Under the pieces are notes generated by a model. It ran no database searches and was not told the origin of the DNA. It saw only the letters and a list, made by a program, of their open reading frames with translations. A program made the position numbers and the translations under genes. This document shows, in pieces, positions 26,724 to 36,541 of a DNA stretch of 64,000 nt (position 1 is its first letter; every line of letters starts with the position of its first letter). The stretch is from Steroidobacter denitrificans. Its GTDB lineage: Bacteria > Pseudomonadota > Gammaproteobacteria > Steroidobacterales > Steroidobacteraceae. The stretch lies in NCBI RefSeq assembly GCF_001579945.1, contig NZ_CP011971.1, forward strand, positions 2,382,001-2,446,000, in the 5' to 3' direction.

Positions 26724-28264
26724 ACCGGCTCCGAATCCTTTTCCTGCCGTGCCGGCGGAACCTGGTAAACCGTCTGCTTGCGCCCGCCGAACAGCACCTC
26801 ACCGCTCGAACCGCTGCAGCCGTTGCCGAAGGTGAAGCCGCAGCCGCCGCGCTCGCCGAAGGCGTCATTCGCATATTCCCGATGCGCGCTCGGAACGACA
26901 AAGCGATCCTCGTAATTGGCGATAGCGAGATAGCGATACATCTCCTCTGCCTGCGCGCGACTTAGACCTGCCTGCTGCAGTACATCGGCATCTTCGACGC
27001 CGTCCACGTTCATGGCGCGGCGCCAGGCACGCATCGCCAGCATCCGCTCCAGCGCCCTGATCACGGGCGCCTCATCCCCGGCGGTCAGCAGATTCGCCAG
27101 ATAACGCACCGGGATACGCAGCGAGCGCACGTCGGGAAGCTCGCCGTTCATGCCGATCCTTCCGCCATCGGCCGCGGACTGGATCGGCGATAAGGGCGGT
27201 ACATACCAGACCATCGGCAAGGTGCGGTATTCGGGATGCAGCGGCAGCGCCAGCTTCCAATCGATGGCCAGTTTGTACACCGGCGAGGCTTTTGCAGCCG
27301 CCAGCCAGCTCTCCGGTATGCCTTCGCGGCGGGCGGCAGCGAGTACCTCGGGATCGTGCGGGTCGAGAAAAATATCGAGATGCGCCTGGTATAGATCCTT
27401 TTCCGCCGGTGTCGCCGCCGCCGCTTCGATGCGGTCGGCGTCATACAGCATGACGCCGAGATAGCGGATTCGCCCGACGCAGGTTTCGCTGCATACGGTC
27501 GGTTCACCGGCCTCGATGCGGGGATAGCAGAAAATGCATTTCTCGCTCTTGCCGCTCTTCCAATTGTAGTAGATCTTCTTGTAAGGACAGGCGGATACGC
27601 ACATGCGCCAGCCGCGGCACTTGTCCTGATCGATCAGGACGATGCCGTCTTCCTCGCGCTTGTAGATGGCGCCGGACGGGCAAGCAGCGACACATGCAGG
27701 ATTGAGGCAGTGTTCGCACAGGCGCGGCAGATACATCATGAACGTGCGCTCGAACGCGCCGTAGATGTCTTTTTGCACGGCATCGAAATTCTTGTCCTGC
27801 GAACGCTTCGAGAATTCGGTGCCCAGGATTTCTTCCCAATTCGGCCCCCAATGGATTTTTTGCATGCGCTCGCCCGTGATCAGCGAGCGGGGCCGCGCCG
27901 TGGGCTGATGCTCGCCCTGCGGCGCCTCATGAAGATGCTGATAGTCGAAATCGAACGGTTCATAGTAATCATCGATCTGCGGCAGATCTGGATTGGCAAA
28001 GATTTTCGAGAGTATCCGCCAGCGTCCACCGGACTTGAGTGTGAGCTTGCCGTCGCTGGTACGGATCCAGCCGCCGTTCCACTTGTCCTGATTCTCCCAC
28101 TCCTTTGGATAGCCGATTCCCGGCTTGGTCTCGACGTTGTTGAACCAGGCGTACTCGACGCCTTCACGCGACGTCCAGACATTCTTGCAGGTGATCGAAC
28201 AGGTATGACAGCCGATGCATTTGTCCAGATTGAGCACCATGGCGATCTGTGCACGGACTTTCAT
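26720..28264 (-). CDS. narH: Respiratory nitrate reductase beta (iron-sulfur) subunit
   Basis: NarH carries one [3Fe-4S] and three [4Fe-4S] clusters that pass electrons from NarI to NarG. In the 514-residue protein the cysteine groups are CIGCHTCSITC at the N-terminus, CEHCLNPACVAACP in the middle, then CRGWRMCVSACP, where tryptophan replaces one cysteine and marks the [3Fe-4S] site, and CIFCYPRIEAGEPTVCSETC. Length and order match the family. It overlaps narG and narJ by four bases each. Confidence 0.97.
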   Translation of the reverse strand: MKVRAQIAMVLNLDKCIGCHTCSITCKNVWTSREGVEYAWFNNVETKPGIGYPKEWENQDKWNGGWIRTSDGKLTLKSGGRWRILSKIFANPDLPQIDDYYEPFDFDYQHLHEAPQGEHQPTARPRSLITGERMQKIHWGPNWEEILGTEFSKRSQDKNFDAVQKDIYGAFERTFMMYLPRLCEHCLNPACVAACPSGAIYKREEDGIVLIDQDKCRGWRMCVSACPYKKIYYNWKSGKSEKCIFCYPRIEAGEPTVCSETCVGRIRYLGVMLYDADRIEAAAATPAEKDLYQAHLDIFLDPHDPEVLAAARREGIPESWLAAAKASPVYKLAIDWKLALPLHPEYRTLPMVWYVPPLSPIQSAADGGRIGMNGELPDVRSLRIPVRYLANLLTAGDEAPVIRALERMLAMRAWRRAMNVDGVEDADVLQQAGLSRAQAEEMYRYLAIANYEDRFVVPSAHREYANDAFGERGGCGFTFGNGCSGSSGEVLFGGRKQTVYQVPPARQEKDSEPV

Positions 28265-31200
28265 GGCGCCACCTCCTGTGCGGTCGCCGCAACGGGTTCG
28301 CCGTCCAGCCAGTCGACCTTGCTCATTTTTCGCACCACCACGAACTCGTCACGATTCGTGCCGGTCGTTCCGTAGTAATTGAAACCATAGGACAATTGCG
28401 CATAGCCGCCGATCATATGGGTAGGTTTCACCACCGTGCGGGTTACCGAGTTATGAATGCCGCCGCGCGTACCGGTAATCTGCGCCCCAGGCATGTTCAG
28501 GATGCGCTCCTGGGCGTGATACATCATCGCCATCCCGGGCATCACCCGCTGGCTGACCACGGCCCGCGCCACGATAGCCCCATTGACGTTGAACAGCTCT
28601 ATCCAATCGTTATCGACGATCCCGGCGTTACGGGCATCGTCCTCGCTGATCCACACGATCGGACCGCCGCGCGACAGGGTTTGCATGATGAGATTGTCGG
28701 AGTAGGTGCTATGGATGCCCCATTTCTGATGCGGAGTGATCCAGTTGAGCACAATCTCCTTGTTGCCGTTCGGCTTGGCGCCGAGAATCGGCCGAATCGT
28801 CCGCGTGTCGACCGGCGGACGATAGCCCATGAAACCTTCGCCGAAAGCACGCATCCACTCATGATCGAGATAGAACTGCTGCCGCCCGCTGAGCGTGCGC
28901 CAGGGAATCAGCTCATGGACATTGGTGTAACAAGCGTTGTAGCTGACATGCTCGTCCTCGAGCCCCGACCACACCGGACTCGAAATGATCTTGCGCGGCT
29001 GCGCCTGGATATCGCGAAAACGGATCGCCTCATGCGCCTTGCCGACGGCAAGATGGGTATGCTCACGGCCCGTGAATTTTTCGAGTGCCGCCCACGCCTT
29101 GACCGCAACATGACCATTGGTCTCGGGCGCCAGTGACAGGATGACCTCGCACGCATCGATGGCGGACTCGATGCGAGGCCGGCCCTGGCTGACCCCCGCC
29201 TCCGTCACTCGATGATTGAGGTCTGCGACCATGTCGATCTCGTCCTGGGTGTCCCAGGCAAGACCCTTGCCCGCATTGCCCTGCCGATCCAACAAGGGTC
29301 CCAGTGATGTGAATTTTTTATATAAATTGGGGTAGTCCCGTTCGACGACCACCATCGACGGCATGGTTTTTCCCGGCACCGGCTCGCAGTCGCCCCTCTT
29401 CCAATCGGTCACCCCGAAGGGCATGGCCAGTTCGCCCGGCGTGTCGTGCAGCGTCGGCACCAGCACCAGATCCTGCTCGACATCCAGCACGCCCGGTGCC
29501 AGGGCGCTCAGGGTGCGAGCGATTCCCTTGAAGATCTCCCAGTCGCTGCGCGATTCCCAGGCAGGATCGACCGCCTTGGAGAGCGGATGAATGAACGGAT
29601 GCATGTCGGAGGTGTTGAGATCGTCCTTCTCGTACCAGGTCGCGGTCGGCAGCACGATGTCGGAATACAGCGCCGTCGTGCACATGCGAAAGTCGAGCGT
29701 GACCAGCAGATCGAGCTTGCCCTCGGGCGGCTCCTCGCGCCAGCGGACCTCCTCGGGCCGGCTGGCGCCCTGCTCGCCCAGATCCTTGCCCTGCACGCCG
29801 TGGCGGGTCCCGAGCAGATGCCTGAGCATGTACTCATGACCCTTGCCCGATGAACCCAACAGGTTGGAGCGCCAGATAAACAGGTTGCGGGGAAAATTCC
29901 GGGGCGCATCCGGATCGGCATAGGCAAAATCCAATGCGCCGCTCTTGAACCCTTGGACCGCGTGGGTCACCGGATCCAGGCCGTTGGCGGCCGCCTCGCG
30001 TGTAACCTCGAAGGGGTTGCGGTCGAGTTGCGGCGCCGAGGGCAGCCAGCCCATGCGTACGGCGCGCAGGTTGAAATCGATCATGCTGCCGGTGTATTTG
30101 GCCGGATCCGCCAGCGGCGAAAGGATGTCGCGGATTTCCAGTTTCTCGTAGCGCCACTGGTCGGAATTGAAATAGAAGAACGACGTCCCGTTCATCTGCC
30201 GCGGCGGACGGCTCCAGTCCAGCCCGAAAGCCAGCGGTGTCCAGCCCGATTGGGGTCGCAGTTTCTCCTGCCCGACGTAATGCGCCCAGCCGCCGCCCGA
30301 CTGTCCTACGCAGCCGCACATGACCAGCATATTGATCAAGCCGCGATAGTTCATATCGTTGTGGTACCAGTGATTCATCGCCGCACCCACGATGATCATC
30401 GATCGGCCACGAGTCTTGTCGGCGGTACGGGCGAATTCCCGGGCAATCTCGATCACCTGCGCACGCGGTACGCCGGTGATCTTTTCCTGCCACGCCGGTG
30501 TGCCCGGCACATCCTCGTCATAGCTGCTCGCGACATGGCTGCCGCCGAAGCCCCGATCCAGTCCATACTGCGCCAACAGCAGATCATAGACCGTGGCAAC
30601 CAGGCACTCGCGCCCATCCGCCAGCGTCAGCCGCCGCACGGGTACGTTCTTGCCGAGAATGTCTTGGTGCTTGCTTGCAACCCACTGCTCATGCGCCACA
30701 CCGCCGAAATACGGAAAACTTACCGTGACGATGCCGTCGTGGACGCCGGCAAGGCTCAAGCGCAGACGGGTTTCGCGTCCCCTGCTGTCGCGTTCCTCGA
30801 CATTCCATTTACCTTGTTCGCCCCAGCGAAAACCGACAGAACCGTTCGGCACGACCATCTCGGCGTTGTTATCGTCGTAGGCGAGCGTTTTCCACTCGGG
30901 GTTGTTGCTTTCACCGAGAGCGCCGTCGAGATCGCTGGCGCGCAGATAGCGGCCCGCTTCATGGCTGCCGTCCGTACGACGGTCTATCTGCACCAGCAAC
31001 GGCATATCGGAATACTGTCGGCAATAATCCAAGAAATATGCTGAAGGCTGGTCGAGGTGAAATTCACGCAGAATCACATGGCCGAAGGCAAAAGCAAGCG
31101 CGGCATCCGTACCCTGCTTCGGGTGCAGCCATACGTCGGTGAGCTTGGCGACTTCCGAGTAGTCCGGCGTAATGGCGACGGTCTTGGTGCCGTTGTAGCG

Positions 31201-32010
31201 CGCCTCGGTAAAGAAATGGGCATCGGGCGTGCGAGTCTGCGGCACATTCGAGCCCCAGGCAATGATGTACCTGGAGTTGTACCAATCGGCGGATTCCGGG
31301 ACATCCGTCTGTTCGCCCCAGACCTGCGGCGAGGATGGCGGCAGATCGCAGTACCAATCATAGAAGCTGAGACAAGCGCCGCCCAGCAGGGACAGGTAGC
31401 GCGCACCCGCAGCGTACGACACCATCGACATCGCCGGGATCGGCGAAAAGCCCAGTACACGGTCCGGACCGTATTTCCTGCAGGTGTACAAGTTGGCCGC
31501 GGCGATGATCTCGTTGGCCTCGTCCCAGGTTACGCGCACGAAACCGCCCATGCCGCGAGCGGTTTTATAGCGCTGGGCACAGGCCGGGTCTTCCACGATG
31601 CTGGCCCAGGCATCCACGGGCGCCAGCGTGGCGCGCGCGGCGCGCCATAATTTCAGCAGGGCGCCGCGCATCAACGGATGCTTGACGCGATTGGCGCTGT
31701 ACAAGTACCAGGAATAACTGGCACCGCGCGGACAGCCCCGTGGTTCATGATTGGGCAGGTCGGCGCGAGTACGTGGATAGTCGGTCTGCTGCGTCTCCCA
31801 GGTGACGAGGCCGTTTTTGACATAGATCTTCCAGCTGCATGAGCCGGTGCAGTTCACGCCGTGGGTGGAACGCACGATCTTGTCGAATTGCCAGCGGGCG
31901 CGGTAACCGTTTTCCCAGCGTCGATCTTCACTGCGCGTCACGCCATGGCCGTTGGAGAAGGGCTCATGCTTGCGCTTGAAGAATGTCAGACGGTCGAGGA
32001 AGTAACTCAT
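28261..32010 (-). CDS. narG: Respiratory nitrate reductase alpha (molybdenum) subunit
   Basis: NarG holds the bis-molybdopterin guanine dinucleotide site that reduces nitrate to nitrite on the cytoplasmic side. The 1249-residue protein has the N-terminal FS0 cluster ligands His and Cys in HGVNCTGSCSW with the last Cys in EPRGCPRGAS. The molybdenum-coordinating Asp lies in TDVPESADWYN. No twin-arginine signal is present, as expected for cytoplasm-facing NarG. It is the first gene of narGHJI-ppiC, all joined by four-base overlaps. An FNR-like box lies 222 bp upstream. Confidence 0.97.
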   Translation of the reverse strand: MSYFLDRLTFFKRKHEPFSNGHGVTRSEDRRWENGYRARWQFDKIVRSTHGVNCTGSCSWKIYVKNGLVTWETQQTDYPRTRADLPNHEPRGCPRGASYSWYLYSANRVKHPLMRGALLKLWRAARATLAPVDAWASIVEDPACAQRYKTARGMGGFVRVTWDEANEIIAAANLYTCRKYGPDRVLGFSPIPAMSMVSYAAGARYLSLLGGACLSFYDWYCDLPPSSPQVWGEQTDVPESADWYNSRYIIAWGSNVPQTRTPDAHFFTEARYNGTKTVAITPDYSEVAKLTDVWLHPKQGTDAALAFAFGHVILREFHLDQPSAYFLDYCRQYSDMPLLVQIDRRTDGSHEAGRYLRASDLDGALGESNNPEWKTLAYDDNNAEMVVPNGSVGFRWGEQGKWNVEERDSRGRETRLRLSLAGVHDGIVTVSFPYFGGVAHEQWVASKHQDILGKNVPVRRLTLADGRECLVATVYDLLLAQYGLDRGFGGSHVASSYDEDVPGTPAWQEKITGVPRAQVIEIAREFARTADKTRGRSMIIVGAAMNHWYHNDMNYRGLINMLVMCGCVGQSGGGWAHYVGQEKLRPQSGWTPLAFGLDWSRPPRQMNGTSFFYFNSDQWRYEKLEIRDILSPLADPAKYTGSMIDFNLRAVRMGWLPSAPQLDRNPFEVTREAAANGLDPVTHAVQGFKSGALDFAYADPDAPRNFPRNLFIWRSNLLGSSGKGHEYMLRHLLGTRHGVQGKDLGEQGASRPEEVRWREEPPEGKLDLLVTLDFRMCTTALYSDIVLPTATWYEKDDLNTSDMHPFIHPLSKAVDPAWESRSDWEIFKGIARTLSALAPGVLDVEQDLVLVPTLHDTPGELAMPFGVTDWKRGDCEPVPGKTMPSMVVVERDYPNLYKKFTSLGPLLDRQGNAGKGLAWDTQDEIDMVADLNHRVTEAGVSQGRPRIESAIDACEVILSLAPETNGHVAVKAWAALEKFTGREHTHLAVGKAHEAIRFRDIQAQPRKIISSPVWSGLEDEHVSYNACYTNVHELIPWRTLSGRQQFYLDHEWMRAFGEGFMGYRPPVDTRTIRPILGAKPNGNKEIVLNWITPHQKWGIHSTYSDNLIMQTLSRGGPIVWISEDDARNAGIVDNDWIELFNVNGAIVARAVVSQRVMPGMAMMYHAQERILNMPGAQITGTRGGIHNSVTRTVVKPTHMIGGYAQLSYGFNYYGTTGTNRDEFVVVRKMSKVDWLDGEPVAATAQEVAP

Positions 32011-32231
32011 GAGTGCACCACTGCCAGGCGGCGAGTCTCGTACTCTCGGGCGGATGGGCAGGCGTGGCGGATTCTTGACTCAGAGCGTGCGGAATCCATG
32101 TTGGAACGACTGCCAGGCATGCTTCACCTCCGATGATTGAGTCGACAGAGAAGTCGACGGATTACGAAGGCGTGATCGACGGTCGACTTTCTGCGAGGCG
32201 CGCAGTGTTCCCGACACGCTCTGCCGGTTTT

Positions 32232-32245
32232 TTGATACTCGTCAA
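32232..32245. promoter_or_regulatory. FNR/DNR-type box upstream of narGHJI
   Basis: TTGATACTCGTCAA matches TTGAT-N4-(A/G)TCAA fully for a DNR-type site. On the minus strand a start near 32197 is predicted, with a poor -10 (AACACT). That leaves a leader of about 190 bases before narG, long enough for NarL-type sites, although I could not pick clear ones. Confidence 0.62.
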
Positions 32246-32565
32246 TTGACGCGTCTCCGGACGCGCAACAGGTGACAATCATTATCCGGCCAGTGGAATT
32301 TATGCCTGTAAATTCAGTGATTAAATGCGAATCCTACGGTCCGAATCATGGGCCTGCGACAATTACGGTGACGACTAGGTGGCGCCACGTGCATGTCTCG
32401 CCATCGCTGCCGGACCCCACCCGGCAATAGCCCATGCGTCGCACGCGCCCGGTGCCGCGCACCCGATTGACTAGCCTCAAAGCAAATCATCGTCCAAACC
32501 GGTATGTTGCAACGCATCCAGGATGCCGAGGTGCCGCCAAGCCGTGTGGCGTACTTGCATCACAC

Positions 32566-32628
32566 GCGATGCCGCAGCATCCATCACCTGCGATGCCGCA
32601 GCATCCATCACCTGCGATGCCGCAGCAT
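32566..32628 (+). repeat. 24-bp tandem repeat, 2.6 copies
   Basis: Units start at 32566, 32590 and 32614 (last one 15 bases). Each has an internal inverted pair GATGC-CGCA-GCATC, so each unit could form a small hairpin. It lies about 235 bp upstream of the bepA start. No function can be assigned. Confidence 0.75.
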
Positions 32629-32862
32629 CGACGCTATGCCGACACACGCTCCCGACGTCTGTCGCAACCGAATTGCGGTCTGTGGTCCGGGTTGGGACGC
32701 CCCCCCTTTATGTCCCTTCCGAGACCACGGACCGCAATACCCGCACCCGGCGGATAATCAAATCCCGCGCCGATATCCGCTTTTTATCGAACCGACCGCA
32801 CGGCCGCCGGTCCAAGCTTCCATGCCTTTACTCATTTCCTCTCCGGCACCACACTGGCGATC

Positions 32863-34308
32863 GTGAAATCTGTCGCCATATTGCTTTTGAGCGCCTTGCT
32901 GTCTTTCGGCGCGGCCGCCCAGTCCGACCCGAACGATCTGCCCGACATCGGCAGTCCGGCACAGGCCACCCTGACCCTGCAGGACGAATATCAGATCGGG
33001 CGTATGATCGTGCGCGGACTGCGTGATCAGGACCAGATCCTGGAAGATCCGGAAGTCACCGAGTACATCCGCTCGCTGGGTTACCGCTTGTCCAGCCAGG
33101 CGCACGACGGCACGCAGCGCTTCAACTTCTTCATGGTGCGCGACAACAGCATCAATGCCTTTGCCCTGCCCGGCGGCTTCATCGGCGTGAACGCCGGCCT
33201 GGTGTTGGCAACCAGGAACGAAAGCGAGTTGGCCGGCGTGCTCGCGCACGAAATAGCCCACGTCACTCAGCGTCATATCGCCCGCAGCATCGCTGCTCAA
33301 AGCCGCTCGAGCCTGGTGTCCACCGCGGCGATGCTGGCGGCGATCCTGGTCGGCGCCGCCGCCGGTGGCGGTGACGCCGCGGTGGCGGGCATGGCCGCAG
33401 CCCAATCACTGGCGATTCAGCAGCAGATCAGTTTCACGCGATCGAACGAAACCGAAGCGGATCGGATCGGGCTGGGCATCCTCGCCCGCGCCGGCCTGGA
33501 TCCTCAGGGCATGCCCTCCTTTTTCGAAACCATGAGCCGCCGCGCCGGCAGCAGCGAAATGAACATTCCGGAAATGCTGCGCACCCACCCGGTGACCGCC
33601 AACCGTATCGCCGAAACCCGGGAACGCGCCGCCCAACTAAACGTGACGCCGACACCCGACAGCCCGAGCTATACGCTCACCCGGGAACGGCTGCGGGTAT
33701 TGTCTACGCCCCCCGGTCAGGATGCGCGCGCCTATTATGCCGCTACCATCAAGAACGAACCGGATGCGACCACCGGTCAGCGCTACGGGCAGGCGCTCGC
33801 CATGATGCTGGCCGGCCAGCCGGCCAAGGCCGCGCCCATCTTCCAGAGGCTGCGCGATGCCGATCCCACCCTGCTGCAATATCACACGGCGCTCGGCCAG
33901 GCGCAGTTGCTCGCCGGACAAGGCGACGCCTCATTGGCGACGCTGAAACATGCGAGCGAACTGTTTCCGCGCAATATCGCGGTAACCATTCGCTACGCCG
34001 AATCCCTGATGCAGTTGGGCGACCCCAAGCGTGCCCACGAAATCCTGCTGGATCTGTTCAATGTGGTTCCGCCGACTCCCGAACAGGCTCGCCTGACGGC
34101 TCTAGCGGCGAATGCCGCGGGTGATGTAGCCGATTCCTACTATTACATGTCGGAATATCACCTGCTCAGCGGCGATCTGCCATTGGCCGTCAACCAGTTG
34201 CAGCTGGCTCTGGCCGTCCCGCGGCTGACGACGGTGCAGCGAGCCCGCTTCCAGGCCCGCCTCGATGAAGTCCAGGCGGCCCTGCCCAAACGCAGTCGAT
34301 CCAGATGA
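32863..34308 (+). CDS. bepA: BepA-like periplasmic M48 metalloprotease with TPR domain
   Basis: BepA is a periplasmic zinc protease and chaperone that checks assembly of outer-membrane proteins such as LptD. The 481-residue protein has a signal peptide (KSVAILLLSALLSFGAAAQ), the zinc motif in VLAHEIAHVTQRH with the downstream ligand in SNETEADRIGLGIL, and a C-terminal TPR region (about 300-470). It starts with GTG at 32863; no better ATG exists near the signal peptide. mlaA follows 125 bp downstream on the same strand, giving an outer-membrane maintenance pair. Confidence 0.92.
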   Translation: MKSVAILLLSALLSFGAAAQSDPNDLPDIGSPAQATLTLQDEYQIGRMIVRGLRDQDQILEDPEVTEYIRSLGYRLSSQAHDGTQRFNFFMVRDNSINAFALPGGFIGVNAGLVLATRNESELAGVLAHEIAHVTQRHIARSIAAQSRSSLVSTAAMLAAILVGAAAGGGDAAVAGMAAAQSLAIQQQISFTRSNETEADRIGLGILARAGLDPQGMPSFFETMSRRAGSSEMNIPEMLRTHPVTANRIAETRERAAQLNVTPTPDSPSYTLTRERLRVLSTPPGQDARAYYAATIKNEPDATTGQRYGQALAMMLAGQPAKAAPIFQRLRDADPTLLQYHTALGQAQLLAGQGDASLATLKHASELFPRNIAVTIRYAESLMQLGDPKRAHEILLDLFNVVPPTPEQARLTALAANAAGDVADSYYYMSEYHLLSGDLPLAVNQLQLALAVPRLTTVQRARFQARLDEVQAALPKRSRSR

Positions 34309-34433
34309 TTCACCGGCAGGGAGGGCTCACAAGAGCAGCCTGGCGCCATCCCAGAAGCTGAATGCTCCGAATACAATTACAATAGGCGACCCGGCGCGAT
34401 TCGACACGCGCCATCCACTAGGACCTGGAACGC

Positions 34434-35192
34434 ATGTCAAGCAAGATACGCGCTGTTGCCGCGGCGCTCGTGATCGCCGCATTGGTCTCGGGCTGCGCGG
34501 CGACACCCGGTAAGACCACCCAGGAGGATCGCTGGGAAGGATTGAATCGCGGCGTCTACAAATTCAACGACGCGCTCGACCGGGCAGCTCTGAAACCGGC
34601 AGCCAAAGGCTACAAAAAAATCACTCCCGGCTGGATGCGTACCGGTGTCGGTAACTTCTTCAGCAATCTTGGCTACCCGTCGACCTTCATCAACCAGTTT
34701 CTGCAAGGCAAGGCGGTGCTCGGCTTGCGCGATACGGCTCGCTTCCTGGTCAACTCCACGATCGGACTGGCCGGCTTCCTGGATGTCGCCACGTCCATGG
34801 GACTGGAAAAGCACGACGAGGACTTCGGCCAGACGCTGGCCGTCTGGGGTGTGGGCTCAGGCCCTTATTTGACCCTGCCGCTGTTCGGTCCCTCGACGAT
34901 GCGCGATGCGCCTTCCCGCGTGGTCGAATTTTTTCTGGATCCCCTGGATCTGGCGGACATTCCCTGGGAAGCCGACTGGGGCAAGAAAGCCCTGCATGCC
35001 GTGCATGCCCGCACGGATCTGCTCCCGCTCGATGCCACCCTGCAGCGTGCCTTCGATCCCTATGCATTCGTCCGCGACGCCTGGCTGCAACGGCGTGAAT
35101 ACGTCATTTACGACGGCAACCCGCCGCCGGAAGATTTCGACGAAGCGTTTTACGAAGACTTCGACGAGGAGGATCTGGACACGACGCCCTGA
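34434..35192 (+). CDS. mlaA: MlaA (VacJ) outer-membrane lipoprotein
   Basis: MlaA removes mislocalised phospholipids from the outer leaflet of the outer membrane and hands them to MlaC. The 252-residue precursor has a lipoprotein signal with lipobox VSGC at about residues 18-21. It also has EGLNRGVYKFNDALDRA and the family region GPYLTLPLFGPSTMRDA. The tail is very acidic (PPPEDFDEAFYEDFDEEDL). It converges on the mlaFEDCB operon, so all six Mla components are within 5 kb. Confidence 0.95.
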   Translation: MSSKIRAVAAALVIAALVSGCAATPGKTTQEDRWEGLNRGVYKFNDALDRAALKPAAKGYKKITPGWMRTGVGNFFSNLGYPSTFINQFLQGKAVLGLRDTARFLVNSTIGLAGFLDVATSMGLEKHDEDFGQTLAVWGVGSGPYLTLPLFGPSTMRDAPSRVVEFFLDPLDLADIPWEADWGKKALHAVHARTDLLPLDATLQRAFDPYAFVRDAWLQRREYVIYDGNPPPEDFDEAFYEDFDEEDLDTTP

Positions 35193-35279
35193 TCGATCAG
35201 GAAACAGCCCCGGCAGGAAACAGCCTGGAAAGCCGCGCCCGAAGAAGCGGCCGCCGGCGGGCGGATTACCCCGGGCGGT

Positions 35280-35669
35280 CTACGCACTCAACAGCGATTC
35301 CACTTCACTGATGCGTGCCAGGGCCTGCAACTGCTCCGGCAACTGTCCGAAGCGCATGACCTGTCCACGCTCGCGCGCGCCACGCAGCCATTCGATCAAC
35401 AGCGCCAGCCCCGCACTGTCCGTGGCGGTCACACCGGAAAGATCGATTTGTGCATCGGGCAGCCTGGCGAACTGCTCGTTACCCTGATCCAGGAGCCGCA
35501 CGACGGTGGTTGCATCCAGGACACCCTCCAGCCGAAAGCGTCCCTCGCCGAGGGATTCGAGGCGGGCCTGACGTACTCCGCCTTGACGAATACCAGCTCG
35601 GTGGCCGACCGGCTGGGTTCCTTCCAGGTCCGCTGATGCCGGCGACGCCGAGCCCATGGACGCTTTCAC
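35280..35669 (-). CDS. mlaB: MlaB-like STAS-domain protein
   Basis: MlaB is the small cytoplasmic STAS subunit that stabilises the MlaFE transporter. The STAS core covers about residues 35-125, with LDATTVVRLLDQG, AQIDLSGVTATDSAGLALLIEWL and GQVMRFGQLPEQLQAL; the DSAG segment corresponds to the STAS anti-sigma-antagonist loop. The ATG at 35669 overlaps the mlaC stop by ATGA, but the first 35 residues lack homology, so a later start is possible. It is the last gene of the leftward operon. Confidence 0.85.
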   Translation of the reverse strand: MKASMGSASPASADLEGTQPVGHRAGIRQGGVRQARLESLGEGRFRLEGVLDATTVVRLLDQGNEQFARLPDAQIDLSGVTATDSAGLALLIEWLRGARERGQVMRFGQLPEQLQALARISEVESLLSA

Positions 35670-36541
35670 GATCGGGGTGCCGGTGGGGCTGACGCGGCGG
35701 ATTTTTCCTTTTCCGCACCGCTCGAGACTTGCGATTCCAGCCGCTCGATGACTGCCTCGAGGCCCTTTTGCTCGATCTCTGCACCGAAATCCGTGCGCAG
35801 CGATTTAACGTAGGAGACACCTTCGATCTGCACGTCAAAGGCCTTCCAGCCCTGCGCCGTCTTGCGCAACGAATAATTCACCGGTACCCGCGAACCGTCG
35901 TCACGCCGCACTTCACTGCGCACAGTGGTGACGCGATCGTCCGGCTTGCCCTGGTGAGACAGAATTCTCAGCCGGTCCGGCGTGAACTCCAGCAATGCCT
36001 CGCCATAGCTCTGCAGCATCGACTGATAGAATGCCTCGATGAAACGTTCGCGCTGCGCGGGTGTCGCACTGCGCCAGTGCTTGGCCAGCACCAGCTGCGC
36101 GGCATATTGGGTATCGAAATGCGGCAGCATGATCCGGTCGACCAGTTCGCGCAGCCGCCTGGGATCCTGGCGGTATTCGGCACGATGCCGATCCAGTTCC
36201 TCGAGCGTCTCCTGTGCCACCTGGGTGACGACCTCCTGGGGACTGGCCTGCGCGGCCTGCTCCGCCGCCCGGGCAACGCCCGACGCGACTCCGGGCAATA
36301 CCGAGGACAGCCCGAGGCACATCAAGGGAGAGGCCATGAGCGTCATCGCGCACAGCAGCGCCCCGCGTCTCGGCCCGCGCCCCCCGGTGGCTGCCGGCAT
36401 GGCGGCGTGCGCGCCGGCTTTGGGTCGCACGCCCGTTCCGGCCGTACGCCCGGCCCGCCGCCGCTGCCCCTCGCGGTCCGCTCCGGTATTTACACGATCG
36501 ACACGATCACACAGGTTCGCCGCTTGCATGGATTCATTCAT
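35666..36541 (-). CDS. mlaC: MlaC periplasmic phospholipid carrier
   Basis: MlaC shuttles phospholipids between MlaA and the inner-membrane MlaFEDB complex. The mature part (from about residue 92) shows the family pattern: LRELVDRIMLPHFDTQYAAQLVLAKHWRSATPAQRERF split over residues 125-165, then VPVNYSLRKTAQGWKAFDVQIEGVSYV. The frame opens with an ATGA overlap at the mlaD stop and would give 291 residues. The first 60 or so are arginine- and glycine-rich and not family-like, so translation may begin nearer the signal peptide (around 36350-36400). The C-terminus is a short basic/alanine tail. Confidence 0.9.
   Translation of the reverse strand: MNESMQAANLCDRVDRVNTGADREGQRRRAGRTAGTGVRPKAGAHAAMPAATGGRGPRRGALLCAMTLMASPLMCLGLSSVLPGVASGVARAAEQAAQASPQEVVTQVAQETLEELDRHRAEYRQDPRRLRELVDRIMLPHFDTQYAAQLVLAKHWRSATPAQRERFIEAFYQSMLQSYGEALLEFTPDRLRILSHQGKPDDRVTTVRSEVRRDDGSRVPVNYSLRKTAQGWKAFDVQIEGVSYVKSLRTDFGAEIEQKGLEAVIERLESQVSSGAEKEKSAASAPPAPRS

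Larger units (their letters stand above)
32011..32862. other. 852-bp intergenic region between narG and bepA
   Basis: It should contain the nar operon promoter (minus) and the bepA promoter (plus). It carries an FNR-like box at 32232-32245 and a 24-bp tandem repeat at 32566-32628. Plus-strand frames across 32434-33026 arise from the repeat and show no protein family. Confidence 0.6.

Noticed and set aside
32566-32628. Possible CRISPR array
   Set aside because: The 24-bp units are directly tandem with no spacers and no cas genes are present.
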